Shown here in pieces: positions 41,259 through 49,482 of a stretch of 64,000 nucleotides of DNA. The stretch covers positions 124,001 to 188,000 of the forward strand of contig NZ_JAUNOQ010000001.1 in the NCBI RefSeq assembly GCF_030531065.1, read 5' to 3'. The first letter of the stretch is position 1; every line of letters begins with the position of its first letter. The notes under the pieces are model-generated. The model saw nothing but the letters and a program-made list of their open reading frames with translations. It was not told the origin of the DNA and made no database searches. Both the position numbers and the translations under genes were made by a program. This DNA is from Phascolarctobacterium sp. GTDB taxonomy: Bacteria > Bacillota > Negativicutes > Acidaminococcales > Acidaminococcaceae.

Positions 41259-42141
41259 AAAACTAATGAGAGAATTATCAATTTCTGAAATAAAAAGATT
41301 ACAGTTAGATATGTTAATTGAGTTCGCAAAATTTTGTGATAAAAATTCTTTAACTTATTATTTGGGCGGCGGTACATTATTAGGAGCCGTCAGGCATAAG
41401 GGGTTCATTCCATGGGATGATGATATAGATATTATGATGCCCAGGAAAGACTTTAATAAAGCGATATTATTATACAAGAATGAAATTTATAGATTGAATT
41501 ACATTACTAATACTAAAGCTTGGTGTGAGCAAATAGCAAAGTTGTGTGATATTAGGACTTATGTATATGATGACTCTTTTAAAAATACAGAAATTGACGA
41601 GATAAATTGCCTTGGTATAGATATTTGCCCTATTGACGGTTTGCCTGATGAAATTTGGAAACAGAAGGTCTTGTTTTTAGTAAGCCGAATGATTATTGCT
41701 ATTCATTCAGCCAGTGTTTTATCGTTTAAAACGACTAAGCGTTTTGCTGATAAACCAGCAGGGATATTTCATTGGAAAAAATCGTTAAGAAATATAGTTA
41801 AATATGTGATGATATTTTTATTTGGAAGAACTGATCCGCAGTATTGGGTAAAGTTGCTTAATAGATTGGTAACAAAAGAAGATTTTTATAACCATGAATA
41901 TGTCGCTGCCTTAGTATCCTGTGTACATGGCAGTAAGGAGAAAATGCCTAGCAGAATATATGAGCCTAAGATTAAGCTGGAATTTGAGGAATATAAATTT
42001 TGGGCTCCTGCTGATTATGATTATTATTTGAAAAGATTATATGGAAAATATATGGAATTGCCAGCTCCTGAACATAGGGTGGCACATCATGGATACAAAG
42101 TATACATTAAAAATAATATCTGGAGGAAAACAAATGCTTAG
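41251..42141 (+). CDS. LicD family phosphotransferase
   Basis: 296 residues. LicD proteins attach phosphocholine or other phospho-alditols to glycans. The family signature is clear: YYLGGGTLLGAVRHKGFIPWDDDIDIMMPR (about residues 35-65), a nucleotidyltransferase-like fold with the metal-binding DDDID. The acceptor and phospho-group are unknown, but the TarI-like and TagF-like genes next to it point to an alditol phosphate rather than choline; no choline kinase or transporter genes are present. From here on the cluster is strikingly AT-rich. Start overlaps the GT2 gene; the end overlaps the next gene by 8 nt. Confidence 0.85.
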   Translation: MHEKLMRELSISEIKRLQLDMLIEFAKFCDKNSLTYYLGGGTLLGAVRHKGFIPWDDDIDIMMPRKDFNKAILLYKNEIYRLNYITNTKAWCEQIAKLCDIRTYVYDDSFKNTEIDEINCLGIDICPIDGLPDEIWKQKVLFLVSRMIIAIHSASVLSFKTTKRFADKPAGIFHWKKSLRNIVKYVMIFLFGRTDPQYWVKLLNRLVTKEDFYNHEYVAALVSCVHGSKEKMPSRIYEPKIKLEFEEYKFWAPADYDYYLKRLYGKYMELPAPEHRVAHHGYKVYIKNNIWRKTNA

Positions 42142-43378
42142 TTTAAAAGAAAAAATTATTAGAGCTTTAGTTGAAGGAAATTTTTGTAAAAAAGTGCTTG
42201 GAAAAATTGATAAAGAATTAGGGAGTTTTACTAGAATGTTAGTTTCTAAAAACATTAAAATTCAACATAATAAAATATTATTTATAAATTATCAGGGGGA
42301 TTATGCTTGTAATCAAAAATATATTTGTGAAGAAATATTGAAACAGAATTTACCTTGGGATATCGTTTTTGCTGTAAAAGATATAAATAAAGTTAAATAC
42401 AACTTTCCCAAAGGAATTCGCCTAGTGAAAAGGCATTCTTATGAGTTTTATAAGGAAGCGTTGTCTGCCCATGTGTGGATTGATAATGCTCATAATTTGC
42501 TACATGAAAATGTCCCAAAAAGAAAAGAGCAATATTTATTTAATACTTGGCATGGTTCAATGGGCCTTAAACGAATAGGTCGGTGTAGTGAGAAAGATGT
42601 GGAATGGGTAAAACGTGCTCGAAAATATCATGATAATACAAATTATTGTGTATCTAATAGTGAATTCGAGACCAATGTATACAGAGAAACATATTGGAAC
42701 AATAAAATGACGGAAATATTATTATATGGACATCCTAGAAATGATATTTTGTTTATTGATGATGATAAAAAATTAAAAATAAAAAGTAAGGTATGTAAAA
42801 AATTAAATGTTAATGTTAATGTTAATGCTAAATTAGCATTATATGCTCCAACATTTAGAGAATTATATAAGTCAGATTGTTTTTCTGTAAATTATGGATG
42901 TTTATATGATGCATTAAGGAAGCGATTTGGTGGAGAGTGGATCATTTTAGCTAGACATCATTTTCATCTTAAGAGTAGCAGCTTAGCATATGATACTATT
43001 AAGAATTCAGAACATGTTGTGAGGGCAACTGATTATGATGATATGCAGGAATTGATGGTTGCGGCTGATATTGGCATTACTGACTATTCTTCGTGGATTT
43101 GTGACTTTGTTTTAACAAAAAAGCCCGGATTTATTTTTGCTACGGACTTAAAAGAATATAATAATGGCCGTGGTCTCTATTATCCATTGGAAACAGCACC
43201 GTGGCCAATAGCTGAAAGCAATGATGCTCTTATTGAAAATATTTTGAGTTTTGATAATGAGAAATATCAAAAAGATGCAGAGCAGTTTTTATATGATAGA
43301 GGCTGCTGCGAAGATGGGCAGGCCAGTCGTAGAGTTGTAGAAAAAATCAAGGAGATAATGGAGAATACTGCATCATGA
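42134..43378 (+). CDS. CDP-glycerol/CDP-ribitol glycerophosphotransferase family protein (TagF/TarL-like)
   Basis: 414 residues from ATG 42134 (GGAGG upstream). Family motifs: YLFNTWHGSMGLKRIGR (with the essential His), ILLYGHPRNDILF, LALYAPTFRE, ILARHHFH, and the C-terminal ITDYSSWICDFVLTKKPGFIFATDL. These enzymes transfer glycerol- or ribitol-phosphate from a CDP donor onto a glycan or polymerise it, at the membrane. In this diderm context it probably decorates or builds a surface glycan. A short TTAATG tandem repeat region encodes NVNVNVNA at about residues 228-235. Overlaps the next gene by 4 nt. Confidence 0.88.
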   Translation: MLSLKEKIIRALVEGNFCKKVLGKIDKELGSFTRMLVSKNIKIQHNKILFINYQGDYACNQKYICEEILKQNLPWDIVFAVKDINKVKYNFPKGIRLVKRHSYEFYKEALSAHVWIDNAHNLLHENVPKRKEQYLFNTWHGSMGLKRIGRCSEKDVEWVKRARKYHDNTNYCVSNSEFETNVYRETYWNNKMTEILLYGHPRNDILFIDDDKKLKIKSKVCKKLNVNVNVNAKLALYAPTFRELYKSDCFSVNYGCLYDALRKRFGGEWIILARHHFHLKSSSLAYDTIKNSEHVVRATDYDDMQELMVAADIGITDYSSWICDFVLTKKPGFIFATDLKEYNNGRGLYYPLETAPWPIAESNDALIENILSFDNEKYQKDAEQFLYDRGCCEDGQASRRVVEKIKEIMENTAS

Positions 43379-44094
43379 ATATAGCAATTATATTCGCTGG
43401 CGGAACTGGCCAGCGTATGAATACAGCGTCCAAGCCCAAGCAATTTTTAGAATTGCATGGAAAGCCGATTTTGATATATACGCTGGAGCATTTTCAAAAG
43501 CATGAGCAAATTGACGGAATTATTCTAGTCTGCTTAGAAAATTATATAGCTTATTGTAAAAATTTATTGGTTAAGTGGCAAATCAGCAAGGTCGCTGAAA
43601 TTGTTTCAGGCGGCACCAGCGGTCAGGAATCAATTTTTCATGGATTACAAGCTGCTCATAAGCTTTATGCGGATAGTGATATTGTGCTTATTCATGATGG
43701 TGTACGTCCGTTAATAAATGAACAGGTTATTACAGATGCTATTATCTGTACAAAGCAGTATGACAATGCTATTACTGTTTCGCCAGCTATTGAAACCGTA
43801 GTTATTAAGCAGGAAAGCGGGCATATAGGGGATATTTTAAATCGTTCTGTTTGTGAGTTGGCAAAAGCTCCGCAATGCTTTTATTTAAAAGATATTTATG
43901 AAGCTCATCTAAAAGCCAATGAAGAAGGCAGACATGATTTTATTGATTCTGCAAGTATTATGCAATATTACGGATATACATTGAATACGGTTATTGGTCC
44001 GACAGAAAATATTAAGATTACTACTCCGTCAGACTTTTATACGTTTAGAGCGATTATTGACGCTAGAGAAAATATGCAGATTTTAGGATTGTGA
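43375..44094 (+). CDS. D-ribitol-5-phosphate (or related alditol phosphate) cytidylyltransferase, TarI-like
   Basis: 239 residues. IspD/TarI family: IIFAGGTGQRMN at the N-terminus followed by KPKQFLELHGKPILIYTLEHF; AGGTGxRM is typical of TarI rather than the AAGxGxRMG of IspD. LIHDGVRPLI and the C-terminal NIKITTPSDF are shared family motifs. Makes a CDP-alditol from CTP. Neighbouring LicD and TagF-like genes use such donors, which supports the TarI assignment over methylerythritol metabolism. Linked to both neighbours by 4-nt overlaps. Confidence 0.82.
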   Translation: MNIAIIFAGGTGQRMNTASKPKQFLELHGKPILIYTLEHFQKHEQIDGIILVCLENYIAYCKNLLVKWQISKVAEIVSGGTSGQESIFHGLQAAHKLYADSDIVLIHDGVRPLINEQVITDAIICTKQYDNAITVSPAIETVVIKQESGHIGDILNRSVCELAKAPQCFYLKDIYEAHLKANEEGRHDFIDSASIMQYYGYTLNTVIGPTENIKITTPSDFYTFRAIIDARENMQILGL

Positions 44095-45149
44095 TAGCTA
44101 TGTGGATAAATAATGAAATTTTTAAAGAGGATTTGCAACAAATAGTTAATATAAAGTATATTCCTTGGGAAAATTTTAAGTCTAAGACCATCTTGATAAC
44201 GGGCGGTACTGGGTTGATTGGCTCAACCTTGATCAGCGCTTTGCTTTATGCTGATCGAGTAAAAGAATTAAATCTAAAAATTATTGCTTTGGTAAGAGAT
44301 TTAACAAAAGCAGAGCAGCAATTTGCAGAGCAGCAGAATTTTTCTGATGCCTTAAGCTTTGTTGTGGGAACAGTAGAAAAAATGCCTGCAATAGATATGC
44401 CTGTTGACTATATTGTGCATGGAGCAGGACCTACAGCTAGTAATTTTTTGGTTGAACATCCGGTAGAAACTATAAGGATAGCTGTTCTGGGAACGGCTAA
44501 TATGCTGGAAATAGCGAAAGCAAAGAAAGTAAAAGGCTTTGTGTATCTTTCTAGTATGGAGGTTTATGGTGCGCCGCATACTGATACTGTAATTGAAGAA
44601 ACTCAAGGAACAACAGTGGATACTATGTCGGTACGCAGTTGCTATCCAGAAGCTAAGCGTTTATGTGAAAGTCTTTGCGCAAGCTATTTCAGCGAATATG
44701 GTGTTCCGGCTATGGTAATAAGATTAGCTCAAACCTTTGGACCTGGAGTAGCGGCAAAAGACCAAAGGGTTTTTGCGGAATTTGCCCGTTGTGCAATGAA
44801 TAGAAAAGATATTGTATTACAAACTGCTGGTACAAGTAAGCGTTGTTATCTTTATACTGCTGATGCTGTTACGGCAATTTTGACGTTATTGTTGACTGGT
44901 AATTCAGGAGAAGCATATAACGCTGCTAATAATACAACGTATTGCAGTATTGTAGAAATGGCGCAGATGGTTGCAGAAAAATTAGGTGATAATAAGATAA
45001 AAGTTATTGTGGCAGTAGATGGAAAACACGAACAAAAATTTCCTCCTACTCATAAGTTAAATTTAGGGATTGGTAAATTGCAAGGTTTAGGGTGGAACGC
45101 TTCGAGAAACCTGCTGGAGATGTATGCAAGAATGATGGGGACAATGTGA
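44091..45149 (+). CDS. NAD-dependent epimerase/dehydratase (extended SDR)
   Basis: 352 residues. Rossmann motif ILITGGTGLIGSTLISALL and the SDR catalytic pair in SCYPEAKRLCESLC (Tyr-x-x-x-Lys), with upstream Ser in VYLSSMEVYG. An N-terminal ~30-residue extension precedes the nucleotide-binding fold. Extended SDRs of this kind next to TarI-like genes may reduce a keto-sugar phosphate or epimerise a nucleotide sugar. GTG 44091 overlaps the previous stop as GTGA; ATG 44100 is an alternative. Confidence 0.85.
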   Translation: MIAMWINNEIFKEDLQQIVNIKYIPWENFKSKTILITGGTGLIGSTLISALLYADRVKELNLKIIALVRDLTKAEQQFAEQQNFSDALSFVVGTVEKMPAIDMPVDYIVHGAGPTASNFLVEHPVETIRIAVLGTANMLEIAKAKKVKGFVYLSSMEVYGAPHTDTVIEETQGTTVDTMSVRSCYPEAKRLCESLCASYFSEYGVPAMVIRLAQTFGPGVAAKDQRVFAEFARCAMNRKDIVLQTAGTSKRCYLYTADAVTAILTLLLTGNSGEAYNAANNTTYCSIVEMAQMVAEKLGDNKIKVIVAVDGKHEQKFPPTHKLNLGIGKLQGLGWNASRNLLEMYARMMGTM

Positions 45150-45150
45150 C

Positions 45151-46044
45151 ATGGACTTAAAGTGGAGTATTTTAAGTAAATATAGAAATGAAATATATGG
45201 ATTTAGTGCTCTTTGGATTATAGTATTTCATCTTGTAATTATAAAAAGAGCTAGTTTTAGCAAAGAAATAGCTTTTTTGTCGGATTATTTTCTTCACGGT
45301 AATTGTGGTGTAGAAATATTTTTCTTCCTTTCAGGAATAAGCCTATTTTATGCAATTAAAAAGAGCAAGTCACTTTGTGATTTCTATGTTAGAAGATTTA
45401 AGAGAATACTAATACCTCTTTTCATAATTGATGGAGTTTACTGGCTGTGCTTATGCTTGGTTGGGGATATAAGTGTATTACAGTTTTTGAAGAATATAAC
45501 TTTTTATTCTTTTTGGCTTGAAGGAAATAGCCTAGTGTGGTTTGTTGCCTGTTTAATAGTGTTATATATTTTTTATCCGTTGATATATAAATATATTTTA
45601 AATAACCAATCATTGACTATTCAAGGAAAATTGATGTGCATAATAATGATGTGCGTGTGTAGTTATATATTTTGCTGGCTGTTTAAATCATTTGATGCAG
45701 TATGGTATAGAAATATAGAAAAAGCGCTTACTCGCATACCGGTATTCTTATTGGGATGCTATTGTGGCATTTTATGCTATGAAGAAAAGTCTTTGAGTAC
45801 ATTAGTAAAGTTTGGTTCTTTAATTATTACATTGATAGGAATAGCTTACTTTTTCGAGCATCCCGTGTCTTTATATAAAAGTTATAGAATACCTTATTTG
45901 TTAGTAGGGCCTAGTATTGCTATTTGGCTTGCAATTTGTTTAGATACAATACAGAGCAAACTTTTGAATAGAATGATGTGTTTGTGGGGGGGGACTTTCA
46001 CTGGAGCTGTATTTGTCCCATGTGATTCTCATAATTTTGTTTAA
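45151..46044 (+). CDS. Acyltransferase family 3 (OafA-like), frameshifted at a G8 tract
   Basis: The readable frame gives 297 residues of a polytopic O-acyltransferase: N-terminal FSALWIIVFHLVI (catalytic His region), NCGVEIFFFLSGISLF, FYVRRFKRILIP. It diverges after a run of eight G (45986-45993). Skipping one G continues the protein as GGLSLELYLSHVILIILFKE and on for ~60 codons without a stop to TGA at 46181-46183. SLELYLSH is the family's C-terminal motif, total ~344 residues is the usual length, and the restored stop overlaps the next start as ATGA. So the gene is presently 'off', phase-variable, or the G count is a sequencing error. Confidence 0.8.
   Translation: MDLKWSILSKYRNEIYGFSALWIIVFHLVIIKRASFSKEIAFLSDYFLHGNCGVEIFFFLSGISLFYAIKKSKSLCDFYVRRFKRILIPLFIIDGVYWLCLCLVGDISVLQFLKNITFYSFWLEGNSLVWFVACLIVLYIFYPLIYKYILNNQSLTIQGKLMCIIMMCVCSYIFCWLFKSFDAVWYRNIEKALTRIPVFLLGCYCGILCYEEKSLSTLVKFGSLIITLIGIAYFFEHPVSLYKSYRIPYLLVGPSIAIWLAICLDTIQSKLLNRMMCLWGGTFTGAVFVPCDSHNFV
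45986..45993 (+). repeat. Homopolymeric G8 tract in the acyltransferase gene
   Basis: Eight consecutive G within the coding region. Seven G put the remaining ~62 codons in frame, with a conserved C-terminus and an ATGA junction; eight G give the early stop at 46044. Slippage at such tracts is a known on/off switch of surface-glycan genes. Confidence 0.8.
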
Positions 46045-46179
46045 AGAAAGCGTTTTGTATGGGCATTCTTCGGTTGCAAATTTTTACAAAGCTTTTTTCT
46101 TTGTCGTACCTTTGTCGTTTGTTATCAGTAAATTAACTAGCGTTTTGTACAATAAGATTACAATAAATAGGAGAGCTGT

Positions 46180-47487
46180 ATGAAAAAATTAAATCATTGC
46201 GTAGCTTTTGGAATAACTTCCAATTTAACTTTTGCTGTTGCTAATGTCATTATAGGGATAGAAAAATATTCTCCCGGATTAGTAGATAAATATATAATTT
46301 TTTTTGATGAGAAAGATCCTATAGCAGAGGAAGAAATGCAGGTGATTTTAAAAATATCTTCCAAAGCTGAGTTTAGAGAATTAAATATGGAAAATGTCCA
46401 TATCCCAGAAGATGGATTAAAACGTTTTTCTGCATTGAATTATGCAAAAAATCAAGTCTTTAGACTTTTAAATGAATTTCATAAGGTATTATGGCTGGAT
46501 GCAGATATTGTGATTCAGGATGATATATCTGAAATATTCAAGTATACTCCGATGGCTTGGAGAAAAACAGTAGTTCCTTTTAATAAAAAGATTTCGTGTT
46601 GGGAGGGGAATCTAATAGGAGAAGAATATACTGCTCCTAATGGTGGTGTAATTTTTGTTAGCGATGAATTAGAGGATTATGATAGTCTTTATGACAAATC
46701 TTGTGATGTAATGGAAAAGTTGTTCAGAACAGTTAGTATGGTGGCACTCGATGAGCTTACTTTTGGAGTTTTAAATTTTCAATATAACTTAGGCGCTAAA
46801 GAGTTACCAGCTAAATATAATAGCGGTTGTGGGTGGAAGGACTCGCAGCATGCGTGTTTAGTACATAGTATTGGTACAGATAAATTTTGGAATGATGCTT
46901 TAAGGCATATTATGTTTCCTCAATGGGAACAGTTTAACAGTATATATTTAGCTGCTGGCGGAACGAATAGTCCGCAGAAAAAGCTTAAGCGGGAAGGCTA
47001 TTTAGGGAAGTCTGCACGTTCTGTGTTTGCCGCTTTTAAAAATTATGATTATTGGTGTGCATTGACAGAGAAAGCAAGCTTTTCCGAAGCGATAATTCCG
47101 GGGCATAATTATTTCAAAAAATATATTCAATACTTTCTAAAGAAAACCAACAAAAACATCCACTACGAGTTAATAAAATGCTCTGATAAACAAGTGAAAG
47201 TAGCCCTTCTTTTTGAAAAACAATATACAAATGTGTTAGCGGGGGGGACGAGTGCTTGTGAGGATTTGATAAGCTTTCAAAATTCTCTTTCGTTTAATTT
47301 GGAACAAAATGAGAAAGTTGTTTCTTTATATAAAATTGTAGATGAGAGTAAGGCAATAGCTACTTTAAAACGATTGATGGCAGCAACTGTTAATTGGATA
47401 ATGCTGACTTATGCCAGTAAATTAACACGCAAAGAGAAAGCGAAGCTTTATTTGAAATTTTATTATCGTAAAATTAAAGATTTTTAA
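46180..47487 (+). CDS. Family 8 glycosyltransferase-like protein
   Basis: 435 residues. GT8 hallmarks: an N-terminal VAFGITSNLTFAVANVII region, FRLLNEFHKVLWLDADIVIQDD with the metal-binding DxD, APNGGVIFVSDEL and, further on, YNSGCGWKD and CLVHSIG (with the C-terminal His). The N-terminal ~280 residues form the catalytic domain; the last ~130 residues are unassigned. A G7 tract at 47241-47247 lies in frame in that tail. AGGAGAG precedes the ATG, which overlaps the restored stop of the acyltransferase. Adds a sugar (UDP-glucose or galactose typical) to the surface glycan. Confidence 0.82.
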   Translation: MKKLNHCVAFGITSNLTFAVANVIIGIEKYSPGLVDKYIIFFDEKDPIAEEEMQVILKISSKAEFRELNMENVHIPEDGLKRFSALNYAKNQVFRLLNEFHKVLWLDADIVIQDDISEIFKYTPMAWRKTVVPFNKKISCWEGNLIGEEYTAPNGGVIFVSDELEDYDSLYDKSCDVMEKLFRTVSMVALDELTFGVLNFQYNLGAKELPAKYNSGCGWKDSQHACLVHSIGTDKFWNDALRHIMFPQWEQFNSIYLAAGGTNSPQKKLKREGYLGKSARSVFAAFKNYDYWCALTEKASFSEAIIPGHNYFKKYIQYFLKKTNKNIHYELIKCSDKQVKVALLFEKQYTNVLAGGTSACEDLISFQNSLSFNLEQNEKVVSLYKIVDESKAIATLKRLMAATVNWIMLTYASKLTRKEKAKLYLKFYYRKIKDF

Positions 47488-47509
47488 AATAATTTTTCAG
47501 GGGATATTC

Positions 47510-48286
47510 ATGGATTTAGTATGGCAGAAAGTGCGAAAAAATCAATTCATGTTTGAAGAACTCGTCAAGCGTGACTTTAAACAAAAATATAAACGTACAG
47601 TTTTAGGTATGGGCTGGAGTATTCTTTCTCCTTTGCTGACTTTATTGGTATTGAAATTAGTATTTGGTCATTATTTTGGCCGGGGTATGGAACACTACAC
47701 TATTTATTTGTTTTGCGGCAACCTGCTTTTTCATTACTACCGTGAATCCACCAGCGGCGGCATGAACTCTTTAATGAGCAATGCAAAAATTTTTACCAAA
47801 ATCAATGTGCCGAAATATTTATTTTTACTTTCTAAAAATGTATCAGCCTTTATCAATTTCTTGCTGACGCTGTGCGTATTCTTTATTTTTGCTTTCCTTG
47901 ATGATATCAGCTTTGGTCTGCATTTTTTTGCTTTATTGTATCCCTTGGCCTGCCTGGTTGTTTTTAATATCGGCATTGGCTTGATTTTATCCGCTTTATT
48001 TGTCTTTTATCGTGATATCAGCTATTTGTATGACGTATTCACGATGCTGGTAATGTATTGTTCGGCAATTTTTTATAATGTGGATGTTCTGCCCGCCGCT
48101 TACCAAAAGCTGTTTTTGCTCAATCCGGTATACACATATATTAAGTATTTTCGCACCGTAGTGCTGGAGGGGCGGCTGCCGTCTGCTGAATACCATCTGC
48201 TGTGCGCGTTTTATGCATTTTTGGCTTTGGGCATAGGCGCGTGGATTTATAAAAAGTATAATCATAAATTTTTGTATTATGTGTAG
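47510..48286 (+). CDS. wzm: ABC transporter permease for surface polysaccharide export (Wzm/TagG type)
   Basis: 258 residues with six hydrophobic helices (about 30-50, 60-80, 105-135, 145-165, 175-195, 230-250). N-terminal amphipathic ELVKRDFKQKYKRTVLGMGWSILSPL is the ABC-2 polysaccharide-exporter signature. With its ATPase it moves lipid-linked O-antigen or teichoic acid-type polymers across the inner membrane. The ATPase gene (wzt, 49483) is normally adjacent but here lies beyond an antisense Rpn gene. Base composition returns towards the genome average. Confidence 0.9.
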   Translation: MDLVWQKVRKNQFMFEELVKRDFKQKYKRTVLGMGWSILSPLLTLLVLKLVFGHYFGRGMEHYTIYLFCGNLLFHYYRESTSGGMNSLMSNAKIFTKINVPKYLFLLSKNVSAFINFLLTLCVFFIFAFLDDISFGLHFFALLYPLACLVVFNIGIGLILSALFVFYRDISYLYDVFTMLVMYCSAIFYNVDVLPAAYQKLFLLNPVYTYIKYFRTVVLEGRLPSAEYHLLCAFYAFLALGIGAWIYKKYNHKFLYYV

Positions 48287-48379
48287 GCAGAAAATATTAC
48301 TATTATTGCAAACATAAAGCATTTGCCTATAGTATTTGATGGCGCTTTTAAAAATGTCGTGCTTAGAATAAGGCGTGAT

Positions 48380-48408
48380 AATAAAAAGGACGGCCTGCGC
48401 GCCGTCCT
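48380..48408 (-). terminator. Intrinsic terminator of the Rpn-family gene
   Basis: AGGACGGC (48387-48394) pairs with GCCGTCCT (48401-48408). On the minus strand CTTTTTATTAT follows, so it terminates the gene at 48446. Confidence 0.75.
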
Positions 48409-48445
48409 CTAGTGTTGCAATATAAAGTTGTAGCGTGGGCTATGG

Positions 48446-49240
48446 CTATACGCGGATAGCTTTAACCTGTTCCAAGGTGAGGTTAGTAGCCAGTACGATA
48501 GCGTCATCGCTGAATTCACCTGATTTTTTCATGTTTTTGGCGATGTCTAATGTAGCTTTTTCTTCGCCTCTGGCAAATGCGACATCGGATAAATCGTTGA
48601 TAATTTTGCACATAGTTTGCACTCCTTCCTCAGTTTCCTTTAAGTATTTTACGCGTTCTTGTAATTGTTTATAATGCATATCGCAGGCATTGGTGCAGAA
48701 GAAGTCGTGCATCAGCCTGCTTAAAGCGGTTTGGTCGTAGCGACAGTTGCCGTTGACATAAATAATATGCGAGCCGTCTTTAAAGCGGGCTCCGCTTTCT
48801 TCAATCTTACGCTCGATGTGGTAAATAGGGCGGCCTTCGCCTAAGATGTCGTCCTGCGCAATAAAGATTACATAGGTATCAAAGAGCTTCTGGTAATCGG
48901 TACTTTTGGGAAAGTGGGCAGTATCGACAACGCCGCTATAGTAACGGGCACGCTGTGGTGAAGCTCCTTCGCTGGCGCTTTGCACTTCTACATTGAAGTA
49001 TTTTCCGGCTGCGTCTTTAGCGAGCAGGTCCAGCTGTACGGAATGGCCGTAAAGATTGCTGACAACGTACTGGCTTAGAGCTTTTATCACTTTAATTTTA
49101 TCATCTTGCAGGATGATGCGCAAGAGAAGCTCGGCGGCGGGAATATTGTTTTCGAAGGCTTTGCGCATAAAGAAATCGTCGATAAGGCGCAGGCGCGCAA
49201 TAGCGTCGAGATATTCCGGCTTAACAAATTCATTGGGCAT
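48446..49240 (-). CDS. Rpn family recombination-promoting nuclease / PD-(D/E)XK transposase-like protein
   Basis: 264 residues. The N-terminus (PEYLDAIARLRLIDDFFMRKAFE) and the nuclease core QLDLLAKDAAGKYFNVEVQ, followed by ARYYSGVVD, match the Rpn (YhgA-like) group; Asp and Glu-x-Gln are the metal-binding residues. Other members stimulate recombination or act in phage defence. The C-terminal ~80 residues are helical and charged. It is intact, has its own promoter and terminator, and lies antisense between the permease and ATPase genes of the exporter, so it is probably a mobile or late insertion. Confidence 0.85.
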   Translation of the reverse strand: MPNEFVKPEYLDAIARLRLIDDFFMRKAFENNIPAAELLLRIILQDDKIKVIKALSQYVVSNLYGHSVQLDLLAKDAAGKYFNVEVQSASEGASPQRARYYSGVVDTAHFPKSTDYQKLFDTYVIFIAQDDILGEGRPIYHIERKIEESGARFKDGSHIIYVNGNCRYDQTALSRLMHDFFCTNACDMHYKQLQERVKYLKETEEGVQTMCKIINDLSDVAFARGEEKATLDIAKNMKKSGEFSDDAIVLATNLTLEQVKAIRV

Positions 49241-49290
49241 ACTTTCAACTCCTTTGGTTTAATATGTTGGGATTGAAAATACACAAGCAG

Positions 49291-49378
49291 AGTGCGGCGC
49301 AAAATAAAAAAGCAGTACCGGCGCTCTGTAAAAACAGAACGCAGATACTGCTGAATAGATACCGAGAGGTACCGCACT
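49291..49378 (-). other. Structured leader of the Rpn gene
   Basis: On the minus strand a strong hairpin (AGCAGTA…TACTGCT, 49352-49311) is followed by TTTTTTATTTT, so it looks like an intrinsic terminator placed before the gene. An outer pair AGTGCGG/CCGCACT (49378-49372 with 49297-49291) can enclose it. A small TACC-TCTC-GGTA hairpin precedes it. The arrangement suggests transcription attenuation or a structured repeat. Confidence 0.55.
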
Positions 49379-49399
49379 ACTTATGCGATTTTCACACAA

Positions 49400-49428
49400 A
49401 TTATATCATGTAATGGATACCAAGGCAA
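49400..49428 (-). promoter_or_regulatory. Promoter of the Rpn-family gene
   Basis: On the minus strand TTGCCT (49428-49423) is followed after exactly 17 nt by TATAAT (49405-49400). Confidence 0.7.
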
Positions 49429-49482
49429 GCATTACAATAACTTACACAATATAGATTTTGGCATTACGTTCAGGAGGCAGAA

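Noticed and set aside
43375-44094. ispD (methylerythritol phosphate cytidylyltransferase)
   Set aside because: AGGTGxRM motif and the LicD/TagF neighbourhood favour a TarI-like role, although IspD activity cannot be excluded.
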